Of a stretch of 64,000 nucleotides of DNA, positions 38,160 to 44,867 are shown in pieces. Location: assembly GCA_014529385.2 (NCBI GenBank), contig CM043958.1, forward strand, positions 86,039,525 to 86,103,524. Reading direction: 5' to 3'. The notes beneath the pieces were generated by a model. The model searched no databases. It was not told where the DNA came from and worked only from the letters and a program-made list of their open reading frames with translations. The stretch is from Adiantum capillus-veneris. Taxonomy: Eukaryota > Streptophyta > Polypodiopsida > Polypodiales > Pteridaceae. How positions within the stretch are numbered: position 1 is the first letter of the stretch; every line of letters starts with the position of its first letter. Position numbers and translations under genes: made by a program.

Positions 38160-38234
38160 CGAGGTCACGCGTTTGAAGAGCTGATCGAACTGGCCACGAA
38201 CGTCTCCACAGAGTAAAATTCTGCATGCAGCCAT
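2232..38234 (-). CDS. C3H64: CwfJ-like family protein with two CCCH zinc fingers (nine exons, complete)
   Basis: Spliced minus-strand gene. Exons: 38234-38160, 5767-5497, 5349-5199, 5088-4978, 4550-4433, 4327-3593, 3512-3416, 3316-3174, 2357-2232. They sum to 1827 nt (608 aa plus TGA) and every junction keeps frame. An in-frame TAG lies upstream of the ATG, which sits in a good context (ATCATGG). The N-terminus (LLCGD, GPFDALFCVGQFF, GDYG) is the CwfJ/CWF19L1 metallophosphatase-like region. Two CCCH fingers (C-x8-C-x5-C-x3-H) lie at about residues 323-342 and 355-374. The CwfJ C-terminal domain 1 has CWFC (394-397) and the HIT-like HAHLQ (483-487). Domain 2 ends in a DWRACKLSKDEE segment. The order matches plant C3H64 proteins (Arabidopsis At5g56900, assigned from memory). 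CWF19/Drn1 relatives act with lariat debranching and late spliceosomes, so a nuclear RNA-processing role is inferred. Family is near certain; the symbol is by homology. Confidence 0.93.
2358..3173 (-). other. Intron 8 of the CwfJ/CCCH gene (816 bp)
   Basis: Donor GAG|GTACAC after exon 8. The acceptor is a pyrimidine-rich tract ending TGTAG before GTTTGTGC of exon 9. If intron 8 were retained, translation would run 19 more codons to a TGA near 3114 and lose the conserved DWRAC tail, so the splice is preferred. I see no transposon in this intron. Confidence 0.75.
5089..5198 (-). other. Intron 3, predicted U12-type AT-AC intron (110 bp)
   Basis: On the minus strand the intron begins ATATCCTT, the core of the AT-AC minor-spliceosome donor. 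It ends CTTTAC, with TCGTTTAACT (5097-5106) at the usual short distance as a candidate U12 branch site. Joining TC with A gives Ser, so the protein reads DLFL-S-NEWP, as expected for the family (DLFL-T-NEWP). The possible GT-AG alternative (GT at 5207) would give a shorter, worse junction. Confidence 0.85.
5780..6224. other. Intron 1 sequence without recognised element
   Basis: No coding similarity or repeat structure seen. It lies between exon 2 and the first LTR remnant. Confidence 0.4.
6225..6425 (+). mobile_element. Degenerate LTR fragment
   Basis: It carries a worn copy of the LTR module found elsewhere in the window: AAGGGGCGCC, then GGGGCCAATC, then GTGGAACTCC. It ends GGCACAGGGTGCCCTTCTGG, close to the LTR end of the gag-protease family at 30570-30590 (GGCATGTGGTGCCCGTCTTG). 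Boundaries are approximate. Confidence 0.5.
6413..7240 (+). pseudogene. Ty1/copia reverse transcriptase-RNase H remnant
   Basis: In shifting frames one reads AHYGWPVYPLEVES, then EEEVYVEQPPGFV, then LDVDDITVSGS (the copia YVDD block), then TNLGWLHYF, then LSKDDTTPLVDA and the NTWLDICYDMRIL / SQPHLSHWHEAS blocks. These are in the order of copia RT through early RNase H, but the sequence is shortened between the FLNGD and YGLKQ regions and carries many stops and frameshifts. It is a dead fragment lying directly after the degenerate LTR. Confidence 0.8.
7241..7723. other. Sequence flanking retroelement 1
   Basis: No gene recognised. A stretch near 7650-7706 (CAGTATCTCCCA, then CTGTTTTGTGGTTGTGCCCG) recurs at 10731-10788, on the other side of retroelement 1. 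The two sites may be an older direct duplication into which element 1 inserted. Confidence 0.4.
7724..8273 (-). repeat. 3' LTR of retroelement 1
   Basis: Minus-strand ends are TGTCACAAAG and TTTTACA. Nearly identical to 10009-10559 apart from scattered substitutions and a small A/T-tract indel near 8135. It contains four AAACCCTAA telobox-like motifs and ATGACGTGGC. Confidence 0.92.
8405..8470. repeat. Short tandem repeat (ACATCACAGG-type)
   Basis: About five imperfect copies of a 10-12 bp unit (ACATCACACG, ACATCACAGG, ACATCACCAG, and so on), inside retroelement 1 on the 3' LTR side. Confidence 0.8.
8868..9784 (-). pseudogene. Gypsy integrase C-terminal half and chromodomain of retroelement 1
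   Basis: 9784-9488 encodes the integrase core end: VSDRDPRF, HLQTDGQSEIANS (second Asp and Glu of DDE) and NNTIHSSTGKTP. 9164-8868 encodes WRIHNALHVSLL and a chromodomain ending RRRFLVKFKNF...AKWMEEDL. The two parts are in different frames with stops between. The first catalytic Asp and the zinc finger are missing because of the internal deletion. Confidence 0.88.
10009..10559 (-). repeat. 5' LTR of retroelement 1
   Basis: Minus-strand ends are TGTCACAAAG and TCTGTTACA, followed by the tRNA-Met-type PBS. Same telobox cluster as the partner LTR. Confidence 0.92.
10565..11154. other. Host-side sequence between retroelements 1 and 3
   Basis: A plus-strand open stretch (10554-10751) predicts a short coiled-coil-like peptide (QTLDAKQASMRDRINKMQEL) that I do not recognise; it may be a retroelement scrap. 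(CT)n at 11085-11116. Confidence 0.35.
11085..11116. repeat. (CT)n microsatellite
   Basis: 16 uninterrupted TC dinucleotides. Confidence 0.97.
11308..12540 (-). repeat. 3' LTR of retroelement 2
   Basis: Minus-strand ends TGTTACGTGACACATCCC and CTGCACCTAACA. Contains many dispersed GGCTGAAAA/ACGCTG words (see findings). Confidence 0.9.
12445..15504 (-). pseudogene. gag-protease polyprotein of retroelement 2 (single frame, seven stops)
   Basis: One minus-strand frame runs from MVVTRSGMDTSH (15504) to 12445. Gag has the retrotransposon core (INWYQAWKEA, FQDKLKARFMPPQYLARL) and a CCHC knuckle CFHCHIKGHIKRTC. A protease-like region follows with LFDPGSMHDVIN (D-P-G instead of the usual D-S/T-G), then DMILGTRWF. 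Next comes an acidic His/Asp-rich repeat tract (13363-13623) and a Cys/His-containing tail ending RRRVPSRIPDAVGDLPRRH. In-frame stops lie near 15262, 15168, 13855, 13627, 13363, 13048 and 12808. I found no frameshift, so decay is by point mutation only. Confidence 0.88.
15540..15665. repeat. Tandem GTTCTTGAG-type repeat in the retroelement 2 leader
   Basis: Runs of TTCTTGAGG/GTCTTGAGA words, about 9-12 bp each, between the 5' LTR and the gag start. On the minus strand they read as Ser-Arg-Thr repeats, but they lie upstream of the gag ATG. Confidence 0.8.
16010..17235 (-). repeat. 5' LTR of retroelement 2
   Basis: Collinear with 11308-12540. The distal 18 nt carry several substitutions, so the TG terminus is worn. 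The GAAAG duplication follows directly. Confidence 0.88.
18977..19228 (-). pseudogene. Chromodomain end of gypsy polyprotein (retroelement 3)
   Basis: Reads CYVVKFKNYPPMDGKWMEGH, then ELLESPNVLQLYLEVFG: the chromodomain core followed by the C-terminal tail of chromoviral integrases. Truncated at the 19228/19229 junction, so no integrase is present. Confidence 0.8.
19234..20700 (+). pseudogene. Chromovirus integrase and chromodomain (retroelement H)
   Basis: 19234-19560 carries the HHCC zinc finger (HASPYAGHRG, then CLGCQK). 19560-19980 is the DDE core (AMDFIMDLP, VSDRDPRM, TDGQSEIANS). 19993-20700 holds NNTIHSSTGKAPFEILYG, the GPY/F region (YYGPFQI), WRIHNAFHVSLLRP and a chromodomain (KYLVKFKNY...AQWM). 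The middle part is out of frame: an extra A in an A-run near 19545 and a lost base near 19968 cancel each other. All catalytic residues are present, but the element lacks RT. Confidence 0.9.
20843..21972 (+). repeat. 3' LTR of retroelement H
   Basis: Begins TGTCATTTGATGGGTGACGG and ends TTTTGTGACA. The start is tentative. A diverged copy of the first about 30 bp recurs at about 20920-20953. Confidence 0.55.
21641..21773 (+). repeat. Four-copy tandem repeat in the LTR of retroelement H
   Basis: Units of 33-37 bp built on CACGGGAAGTACGACC followed by TTTGCGTCTAAGTCC. They lie between the TATA box and the AATAAA signal, hence inside the predicted transcript leader/R region. Confidence 0.85.
21973..22537. 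other. Unassigned sequence ending in a polypurine tract
   Basis: No coding similarity. It ends with CATCAAGAAGGGGGGCA at 22521-22537 directly before TGTTAACCC, which looks like a retroelement PPT/LTR junction in plus orientation. Confidence 0.4.
22538..23146. mobile_element. LTR-like sequence bounded by two purine tracts
   Basis: The left edge is a plus-strand PPT/TGTTAACCC junction. The right edge is the reverse: on the minus strand TTCAAGAAGGGG is followed by TGTGCGCGTATG, and the internal side (23147-23190) resembles the pre-PPT sequence of the gag-protease element at 33365-33410 (GATTACTCTCTTTCAAGAAG). So two LTRs in opposite orientation may meet here; I could not place their shared border. 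Confidence 0.4.
22855..22896. repeat. (GT)n followed by (GA)n microsatellite
   Basis: About 7 GT units, a short interruption, then about 11 GA units. Confidence 0.9.
23191..24168. other. C-rich and repeat-poor stretch, no gene recognised
   Basis: 23430-23760 is C-rich and open in two frames, with a direct duplication of GGCCATCACCCATGCGCT near 23585-23620. No family similarity, so I do not call a gene. An inverted repeat lies at 24113-24158. Confidence 0.4.
24169..24216. repeat. (CT)n microsatellite
   Basis: 24 uninterrupted CT/TC dinucleotides. Confidence 0.97.
24360..25144 (+). pseudogene. Ty1/copia gag with CCHC knuckle
   Basis: Reads FNMEGFHTWQTKLKGYLMKK, the usual start of copia gag. 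A break near 24630 shifts the frame, after which LYKLQMEHNEDIASLVNRLK and ALPPSFDQIMTIIEE continue it. The zinc knuckle is CFKCGKEGHIAKDC, followed by a damaged second one (YNICGKKGNLPSKC). A stop follows directly, and no protease, integrase or RT is found downstream. It is a gag-only copia derivative, broken by the frameshift. Confidence 0.85.
25382..25526 (+). repeat. Possible short 3' LTR of the copia gag element
   Basis: Preceded by the purine tract CCTGAAGGGGAGAAT. Begins TGTAAAGTGTGAGC, contains ATGAATAAACAC (poly(A)-like) and could end GCATTACA. No matching 5' LTR was identified, so both the end and the assignment are tentative. Confidence 0.4.
25680..26575 (-). mobile_element. Inverted, interrupted LTR fragment related to element B
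   Basis: 26575-26400 read on the minus strand matches the first about 175 bp of the LTR at 34526 (GTTAGACTTACAC, GGTCTAGGGCATACTTGT, CTATAGGTTGT-type words). The LTR then continues at about 25735-25707 (CCAGGCATTGCCCTACCT), leaving about 660 bp of foreign, unrecognised DNA between. Truncated at both ends. Confidence 0.65.
26576..27594 (-). mobile_element. Fragment C: truncated relative of the gag-protease family
   Basis: Minus-oriented. LTR-like sequence from 27217 (TGTAACCATAG) to about 27594 lies beside a PBS (TGGTATCAGAGCGTCAG, 27199-27215). The leader reads TTGTTTGTTGTTCTGACAAG, like the copy at 37000. The far end (26585-26760) matches the 3' non-coding part of the copy at 35230-35340 (CAATCGGCACCAA). 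Gag and protease are deleted. It joins element B abruptly at about 27594. Confidence 0.65.
28649..29276 (+). repeat. Solo LTR of the gag-protease family inside element B
   Basis: 628 bp, TGTCACAAACTGCTGACG to GTCTTGTGACA, collinear with the LTR at 29949-30590. Flanks TATAC (28644-28648) and CATAC (29277-29281) form a target duplication with one mismatch. A solo LTR is the usual product of LTR-LTR recombination. Confidence 0.85.
29949..30590 (+). repeat. 5' LTR of element A
   Basis: TGTCACAAACTGCTGACG to TCTTGTGACA, with the PBS one base downstream. Contains TGATGACGTGGC, the AAATACCGAAAGGG module and a (TC)n run. Confidence 0.92.
30836..32548 (+). pseudogene. gag-protease of element A
   Basis: 30836-31564 (one TGA at 31073) is gag: a Pro-rich segment, then VKFFTFFGVKDRKKALQFLQ, WWSSIATQPHAPRTWQAFK and ETMDDYNQRFLN. 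A frameshift near 31555 leads to frame 3, where QCERYTIGLPSPLQEY and MDHAAVGYKLMKG continue. The knuckle is CLECFQTGYTFNTC (His replaced by Tyr). The protease-like region has IFFDPGAMENFIHPEFL (D-P-G). The frame is broken again by a 108-bp duplication (32176-32283, 32301-32408); the tail reads LLGMPWHDKNDAILHVRN. Non-functional as it stands. Confidence 0.88.
32176..32408 (+). repeat. 108-bp tandem duplication with inverted 22-bp spacer
   Basis: Copy 1 32176-32283, copy 2 32301-32408 (one mismatch, TCGTG/TCATG). The linker region 32281-32302 is a perfect reverse complement of 32433-32454. It lies in the protease region of element A. Confidence 0.95.
32769..32930 (+). repeat. Tandem repeats in the 3' region of element A
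   Basis: Three imperfect units of about 50-58 bp built on AACCTCGGAACGACGC...GGGGAGCGTTTGGTTGTA. Related units occur inverted in the copy at 34935-35225. Confidence 0.85.
33412..33879 (+). repeat. 3' LTR of element A (internally deleted)
   Basis: Same ends as 29949-30590. About 170 bp are missing near 33560, in the region holding the second TGACG motif, and a short piece is missing near 33712. Confidence 0.9.
34526..34930 (+). repeat. 3' LTR of element B
   Basis: Starts TGTTAGACTTACAC after a polypurine tract. Contains GCACCTATTTATGGGGGCA and a CT-rich stretch and ends near CGCACTCTCACA. The partner half-LTR is at 27595-27784. Confidence 0.75.
34931..37499 (-). mobile_element. Element A': inverted degenerate relative of element A
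   Basis: Minus orientation. 5' LTR 37499 to 37027 (TGTCATAAAAGTG at the start; contains the CTTTCGGTATTTC module), PBS TGGTATCATAGC at 37014-37025, gag and protease remnants below, then a tandem-repeat 3' region (34935-35225). No 3' LTR is visible before the LTR of element B at 34930. Much more diverged than element A. Confidence 0.8.
35434..37046 (-). pseudogene. gag-protease remnant of element A'
   Basis: 36512-36324 reads NYTEESKISRLASFLKHNAMQWW and APRAWQAFKNIF. 36334-36152 reads LGEWDNLKMLTKETTDDYNW and ERYTIGLPSPLQE. 35817-35434 reads the protease-like LCRAYGKICGHNALIFFDL and MKLRHCDALLGMAGHDKNDA. These parallel element A block by block but lie in several frames. The protease motif is destroyed (FDLRT). 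Confidence 0.85.
37500..38110. other. Last stretch of intron 1 before exon 1, no element recognised
   Basis: Only short ORFs. A near-duplicate phrase (CATAGTGTTGGAAATGTCTATATCTTG, given here only by position 37908-37935, and 37949-37976) is repeated once. Confidence 0.4.
38111..38156. repeat. (CT)n microsatellite abutting the intron 1 splice donor
   Basis: 23 uninterrupted CT units. On the gene strand this is (AG)n beginning at the fourth intron base (GTAAGAGAG...). Confidence 0.97.
38160..38234 (-). CDS. C3H64: Exon 1 of the CwfJ/CCCH gene
   Basis: 25 codons starting MAACRILLCGDVRGQFDQLF, the conserved beginning of plant CwfJ-like proteins. It ends TCG|GTAAGA in phase 0. Exon 2 at 5767 opens VNKANGPFDAL after a CCAG acceptor, which continues the family alignment without gap or loss. 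No other copy of this exon is visible nearer to exon 2. Confidence 0.9.
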
Positions 38235-38375
38235 GATACGCAGCTTCTGCAGTTGCGTGTCTTCACGGGGCGCGTCTGAGTTCGAATCCTAACGTACCTC
38301 AACAAGAACCCTGAGAATCCCTCTTTTTGAGGATTGTTCCTCACAAAGTTATTTAAATGTTGTCAAAGGGAGCGA

Positions 38376-38414
<39 letters not shown>
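38235..38414 (-). promoter_or_regulatory. 5' UTR/promoter-side flank of the CwfJ gene
   Basis: Directly upstream of the ATG. An in-frame TAG lies 57 nt before it. A (CT)n tract (38382-38409), GA-rich on the gene strand, stands about 150 bp upstream; such tracts are common in plant promoters and 5' UTRs. I could not assign a TATA box or start site. Confidence 0.4.
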
Positions 38415-39110
38415 AGATGTGGATCTTGCTAACAAGGCCAGTACAATCAAAAAAATAGGAAATGGCCAAGTGGTCTCTTAAATGCGGGTGTCCTTCATGG
38501 TCCTATTTCCATCTTGCTAAAGACATTGCAATCTCAAAACAACGACATCACCCAAGTGGGATGTGGACCTTGGTAATCAGGTAGACAATTCGATCAAAAT
38601 AGAAGATGGCAAGTTGGTGAATGAGATGCCCATCCCCTTGTTTACTACTTGTTGCAGTGCAAAGTATTATTGGTCCTAGCCTATGATGGGCATCCCTGAC
38701 TAAGCTTGGCACCTTGAAAAAGGAAGGTAGCGAGCTGATGAATGGGATGTGTGCATTACCCATGCCCTTGTTTGTTATTTCTTGCAGTGCAAAGTATAAT
38801 TGGTCCTAGCCCTATGATGAGCATCCGTAGGCAAGCTTGGCACCTTGAACAAGAAGGGTGGCCATGATCTAGACTTCACCTCAGCTTCTGAGTTGTATGT
38901 TTCTTGCATTTTTTAGTGCAAAAAGATTGTACGTGTGGGTATTGTTTGTCATAAATGCACTAGCCTATGACAGGCACCCCTTACCAAGCGTGGCACCTTG
39001 AACAAGGAACGTGGACATGATCTCAACTCCACCTCATGTTTTGAGTGGTATGTTTCTTGCATTTTTATGTGCAAAAAGATTGTAGGTGTGGGTTTGGTTT
39101 ATCAAAATTG
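38415..39110. repeat. Diverged tandem/interspersed repeats upstream of the CwfJ gene
   Basis: Blocks of about 130-150 bp recur. GCAGTGCAAAGTAT..TTGGTCCTAG then AAGCTTGGCACCTTGAA occur at 38654-38720 and 38786-38855. The AGCGTGGCACCTTGAACAAGG variant is at 38985. TTTCTTGCATTTTT..GTGCAAAAAGATTGTA occurs at 38900 and 39052. Also GATGTGGA(T/C)CTTG at 38417 and 38561. Confidence 0.75.
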
Positions 39111-40286
39111 CAATTGTAGTGCTCTAATGTGACATTTATTGTTTCTACTAGTGTTGGATGGAGATGTTGAAACTCAATATTCATATTACTTGTTGTCAAT
39201 GCTAGTTTGATTATCTTTTTTAAGGCTATAGGAGTTGAGGAACTCTCCACATCATTGCAAACTGGTCTCAACAATATTGTACATAGCATTGATGCTTATG
39301 GAAACCAAAGAGACACTTTCATGGACTTCTTACAACTTGTTTTGATGTTAATTGGTTTGCACTTTCTTCAGATGCTTAGGCACCTCTTTGTGATCTGTTG
39401 ATGGTTATCTATAAAGGTGATTATCTAATCATCAAGGATTTTTATAAGAGTCCATGGCTGTGCTTACCTCCACAATTTTTGGATGTAGTCACAAGAAGAA
39501 CAATAATCAAAAAAATTCCCAATATGTTACCATTTTATCATAACAGGGAATGCAAGGTGCACACTTGATTGGCATAATATCTTGCTGCGGTTGCATGATC
39601 TAATCAAATTAGGTTTTGCGTCGATGTACTATTTGATTTATTTGTTATGTCTTCAAAGTTAAGTTTGTAGCAATGTTGACAAGTCTACCCACATTCTTCT
39701 TGTTGCTAAAAATGTGATGTAGAAAGTTAGGGGGTTCCATTTCTTGAGTTTTCCTTATAGTTGGGAGATGTAGAGAGGCATTCATAGTCCTATATTCTAT
39801 CTTTGAGTGCAACACTTACTGGTTACTTATATCCTTTGTTATATATATTGCTTGTAGTGTCTTTCTATTAAGCTTGTCTTTCCTCATGCAAACCCATGTT
39901 GAGGATAGCTTCATTCAAAAGATTACAATTTCATAGTCTTGAAGTTTGTTTTTCACTTCAATGTAGATTGCCCATCAAGAAATTCATAATCTCTAAATTG
40001 GTGACAAGCTCATAACTTTGTGTGATTGCTATAGTTTGTTCTAGAATGGTCAAAGAAGAGTCTTGGGAAGCAAACTTCCTCCAAAATGGAAATTTTTAAC
40101 ATGAATCTTGTAAATACTTTTGAACTCTCAAAGCTAAGCAAGTATTATTTATGGTCCACCATCTTTTGTGATGATCCAATAGAACAATGTTCAAATTGGG
40201 CAAAGGTTATGCAAGGGAGATATGTATAAGATAGGGTTATCGTCTAGAACTACGATATTGGAAGTTTGATTGAAAGAATTATTATC
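39111..40286. other. Intergenic, no feature recognised
   Basis: AT-rich, stop-dense sequence without similarity to any family I know. Confidence 0.4.
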
Positions 40287-40825
40287 TTTTGGATTCATGT
40301 ACCAAAGAAAGTTGTTGACTACTCTTTTGTTCAATTTAAGCTGATGGAATATGGAAAAGCCACCAATGGTCATTATTGGTTGTGCTATATCTTTCTTATA
40401 GCGGAGTCTCTAGTAAAGTACATACTTTTTTCATGGTCTACATGGGTGAACTTGTGCCATTTATGTAGCAATGTTCAAGCATCATTTTTTTCTTTAGGCC
40501 AGATGCTACATTGTCAAGGAACCTAGGCAAGCATGTATGCACCTTTGACACATATAGGTTTTGGATTCATGTACTAAAGAAAATTTTTGATAACTCTTTT
40601 GTTGAGTTTGAACTGACTAAATATGGGAAATCAGACGGTCATTATTGGTTGCGCTAGATCTTTCTATAGTTGAGTCTATTAAAATATGCACTTTTATCAT
40701 GGTCTCCATGGGTGAAGTTGTGCTCTTCATGTAGCAATGTTCCATCTCCATTTTTTCTTTAGGCTAGATGATGGATTGTCAAGAAATCTAGGCAAGAGTT
40801 TTATGCACCCTTGACACATGTGGAG
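40287..40825. repeat. Tandem duplication, about 270-bp unit
   Basis: Copy 1 from 40287 (TTTTGGATTCATGTACCAAA), copy 2 from 40558 (TTTTGGATTCATGTACTAAA). The copies are collinear to about 40825, with small indels and roughly 80 percent identity by eye. Confidence 0.85.
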
Positions 40826-41639
40826 ACACATTTACATTTGTGCCTCATATGCCATATTGTCCTTTATAAGTTAGTTTTGCAACCTTTTGGCATGTGGCAT
40901 TTGGATTGATTCTAAATACCTTTTCTATGGGATGAAGAACCAAAATTGTAGCAATAAGTTGCTATAATCCATGCCTTGCAAGCATGAGACCCGTTGAGAC
41001 TGTAGCTTTCTTTAATGTGCTCAAGCATTTTGTATACATTCTACCCTTAGGTATATAACTACTTGCATGTTTCTCACTATGCTAGTATCTGTCAAGTGAG
41101 GAGGTGCATGTGATGGTGCTCTTTAATTTGACACTAAATTGTAGAGGGTTTCATGAGCAGCACAAGTGAGTTGGGTTTTCTTGGCTTGCCTTTATGTACA
41201 CTTTCAAAGACTTTGTCCTCATGTAGCTAGAGTTGTACACACTTTCTCTACGTTTCATTAGTTCATATAATTTCTATAGTATAATTTGCTTATTGTGCTT
41301 GGATGTAGGGAGCTATTCCACCAGCTAAGGTATGCACCTAGTATGCATGGTAAAGGTGCATCAATAATCCTCTCAAGAATTGACAAATATAGGTATAGAC
41401 AAAAACCTCCTTGCAATGCACATTAGCTGAGTTGTTAGTTTCAAAAGGTTATTTAGTGTGATTCACCTTTGCACAAATTTTGACCATAAATTTAGTGAGT
41501 GCAAGGGAATTTTCATGCATATGCATGAAGTTCGTAATCCTGGATCTAGAAGCTCATGATAGTTCTTGTGTTGTTAAGCCAATTTTATTGGTCTCTCTAT
41601 ACATTAGTTCTTCAACATAGTGTTGCAAGGATTTTCCAG
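40826..41639. other. Intergenic, no feature recognised
   Basis: No similarity recognised. It may be the decayed 3' part of the adjacent copia remnant. Confidence 0.35.
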
Positions 41640-42880
41640 AACAAGAAGACCTCAAAGCATAATATGATGCAAGAAACATAAGGTTTGCATTCTTCATAAG
41701 TATCAACAAAACTATCCAAAATGTTGAACTTTTGACTTCATGAATGCATCATACTTGTATTATCATTCCCTTATATTCCTCCTTCCAACCATAAGGATCT
41801 CTATTAAGCTTACACACAAATCTCTCTTTAACTTTCTAGTTGTTGCCTATAACTTTCCTCATGGAGATCACTTTTAAGAACACCAATGTACAATGTATTT
41901 GGACAACCTGCATGTCCTCTCTAGAAACCAAAGTAAGAACTATCCACGACAAACCTTGTCAAAATCTATACCTTGATTTTGCTTGAAACCTTTGGCAGCC
42001 AATCTATCCTTATACTTAGGCTTCCCATCACTAGGTGTGATCTCCAACATGTAGATCCATCTACACCGTAGAACATTATTTTCTTTTGGCCAAGGTACTA
42101 AGTCCCAAGTGTGATTCTTTTGCAAAGAATCCATTTTGAATTTCATAGCACAATCCTACTTAGCTTGCCATTTGTCAAATATAGCCTCATCATATGGAAG
42201 TACTCTCCATAATTATTCAACCTAATGTAGTCCAAGCTCGGCACAAGCCATCATGTGGCCTAGAAACTTGATTTGACCTTCTCAATACAACAGGTTCTAC
42301 ATTCTAAACTAGTTACCCACTATCATCACAATACTACTTACTTGGTAAACTACCACTACTATGCATGTAAGACCTACAAGGACATTAATTTGCACACTTT
42401 ATTTACATTGTGGCACATGAAAAACCTTCTGCCTTGTAGCTTTGTGCATATTAGAGCTACAAGGAGCATCACTTTGCACACTTTCTTCACCATATGGTGC
42501 ATGAACAACCTTTTGAATTTTCTTAAAACTAGTGTACAATATCTTGGAAAGTCACCTTGCTCATCTCAACTTTGTTAGGAGGGAGTTTGAGGATTTTGTT
42601 CTCATTGAGTACAAAATCATTGCTATGGATAATATTATGAGATGCAAGAACCCACACATGGTATCCCATCTAACCACTTTCTTCATAACAAAGAAGAGCA
42701 TTTTTTAGCTTTCTAGGTGATCTATTGATCGTACAAATTGTATCTTTAAGACCTTTAGAACACAAAAAATTTGACAAGTTTGCATTGGAGAGCATACCAC
42801 AAGCTTTCTCTTGAATTGTGTGATTCATTCTCTTAGAAAATCCATTCTAGGCAGGATTGTGAGGACGCATATAACTCTCT
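41640..42880 (-). pseudogene. Highly degenerate Ty1/copia integrase-RT remnant
   Basis: On the minus strand 42870-42770 reads PHNPA-NGFSKRMNHTIQEK, then GMLSNANL, the integrase C-terminal block. 42146-41940 reads MDSLQKNHTWDLVPWPKENN and KPKYKDRLAAKGFKQNQGID, the start of the RT domain. Below 41880, LHEEVY and KVKERFVCKLNR continue the RT. Stops and frameshifts are everywhere, and no LTRs are assignable. Confidence 0.8.
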
Positions 42881-44290
42881 CTTAATACCAATTGTGCCAC
42901 CAAACATTGTAGGAATCCCGACCCCCGAGGGAATATTTCCGAGCAAGCAATAGTCTGAGCCAACAAAGACAAAAAGATGAGGTACTTTACTACTTAGCAA
43001 TTCTCTTACAATGCAAAGCCCAAAAAGACGTAGTTGATAAGGGCATGGTCAACTTAGTTTATGAGTAAGCCTCGACAAGTGCTAACTATGATAGGTACAG
43101 AGGCTCAGAGCATCACGTGTAGTAGAAAGTAGTGAGAGGGAGAGCAAGGCACAAATAGGAGAAAGAAAAAAGAAAGTTGATTCGCAAGGGACTGGCATAG
43201 TTTGAAAACTATGCCTTTTTAGGAAAAGCTATCTGTTGTCCACGATGGTCAGGTAATGTAAGTGGGAATTAAGTCGTGACCATAGCCTAAAATCTTAGAT
43301 AGAAGGCCGCCTACAATTCTAAATACTATTCCAAGATACATTAACACAAGCTTTCGACATTGTAAGGTTCATAAACATCAATCTGATACCTATTGCTCTC
43401 CATACATACAACAATTATAGCTTACAACAGAAAAAATTGTGGATCTAGGGTTCAATGCAAAGATTGGAAAAGGTCCACATAAACAAATCTGTGGGTTTTG
43501 TTTTTTCAAGGGTTTTTTTGGTTGTCTTAACTCACTAAGTATCGATTGATTTGAAGATTTCAAAAAACCACTCATGGGGACCTCTGTTGCATGCAAGAAT
43601 TAACCGACCCCAAATTGACTTTGTTGTGATGCGAACGATATTTTCAATTTGGCTTGGCAACTAGAGCTCAAAAAATACCTAGGTCTAGTGTACTCTCAAC
43701 TTCAAAATTTGACATTTACCTTCAAAAAAATAAACTTTAAAGGTGAAAAAAAACTCAAAATTTTGGCAGAACATTCTTTTCTCACTTTTAAAGGTTTACC
43801 TAGTTTTTTTAACAATATTTATTTTGAGCCTTATTGGAAAAACAATGGTGGGCTAGAGAACCCTTAGAGCACAATATCATAAGCAACCAATTATGAAGAG
43901 CACAAGATTATAAGGCGGTTAAATTTGAGGGGGGTACCATCTGTTTATATTGTTATATAAGAAGGAATCCTTTGAAGATGCCTCCTGGAGGGTACGAGGA
44001 GGGAGGGAGGACGAGGGGAATGGACCTTGTCTGGTTCACAAGAAGTCAAGTTGGGAATTAGCACCCAAGCAATCATGAATGGAAGGGTGAGGAGGCGAAC
44101 TAGGTGCAGGTGCAAGCCCATGCATGCAAGGAAGATGTTAGACTCCTCATCTGTATGGGCAACAGGAATCTGCTAGATATATGAATATATATAGAGAGTT
44201 ACCAATATGTCAATATTCTCCTCTAAATGTGCTCAAAAATAGATTAGATGGTCCAATCTGTCTCTTTTGAATTTGGGAGAGGGTGGTCTA

Positions 44291-44293
<3 letters not shown>
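42881..44293. other. Intergenic, no feature recognised
   Basis: Only short ORFs without recognisable products. A TG-starting, possibly LTR-derived stretch begins near 42909 but no partner copy is present. Confidence 0.35.
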
Positions 44294-44327
<34 letters not shown>

Positions 44328-44386
44328 CTCTGACTTTTCTGGTCGCAGTGCCCATCTCTATCTCTATCTCATGCGTTCTCTCATCA

Positions 44387-44453
<67 letters not shown>

Positions 44454-44512
44454 CTCTGACTTTTCTGGTCGCCGTGCCCATCTCTATCTCTATCTCATGC
44501 GTTCTCTCATCA

Positions 44513-44609
<97 letters not shown>

Positions 44610-44668
44610 CTCTGACTTTTCTGGTCGCAGTGCCCATCTCTATCTCTATCTCATGCGTTCTCTCATCA

Positions 44669-44733
<65 letters not shown>

Positions 44734-44792
44734 CTCTGACTTTTCTGGTTGCAGTGCCCATCTCTATCTCTATCTCATGCGTTCTCTCATCA

Positions 44793-44863
<71 letters not shown>
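44294..44863. repeat. Compound satellite: (CT)n blocks alternating with a 66-bp unit
   Basis: Five (CT)n blocks (44294-44325, 44392-44450, 44518-44607, 44674-44730, 44798-44863) are separated by four nearly identical 66-67 bp units (44326-44391, 44451-44517, 44608-44673, 44731-44797). The unit starts CCCCTCTGACTTTTCTGGT and ends TCTCTCATCAGGTTAT. Units differ at only one or two bases. The long Leu/Ser ORFs here are artefacts of the repeat. Confidence 0.97.

Positions 44864-44867
<4 letters not shown>

Noticed and set aside
44294-44863. CRISPR-like regular array
   Set aside because: The regular spacing is of identical 66-bp units between microsatellite blocks, in a plant genome; there are no unique spacers.
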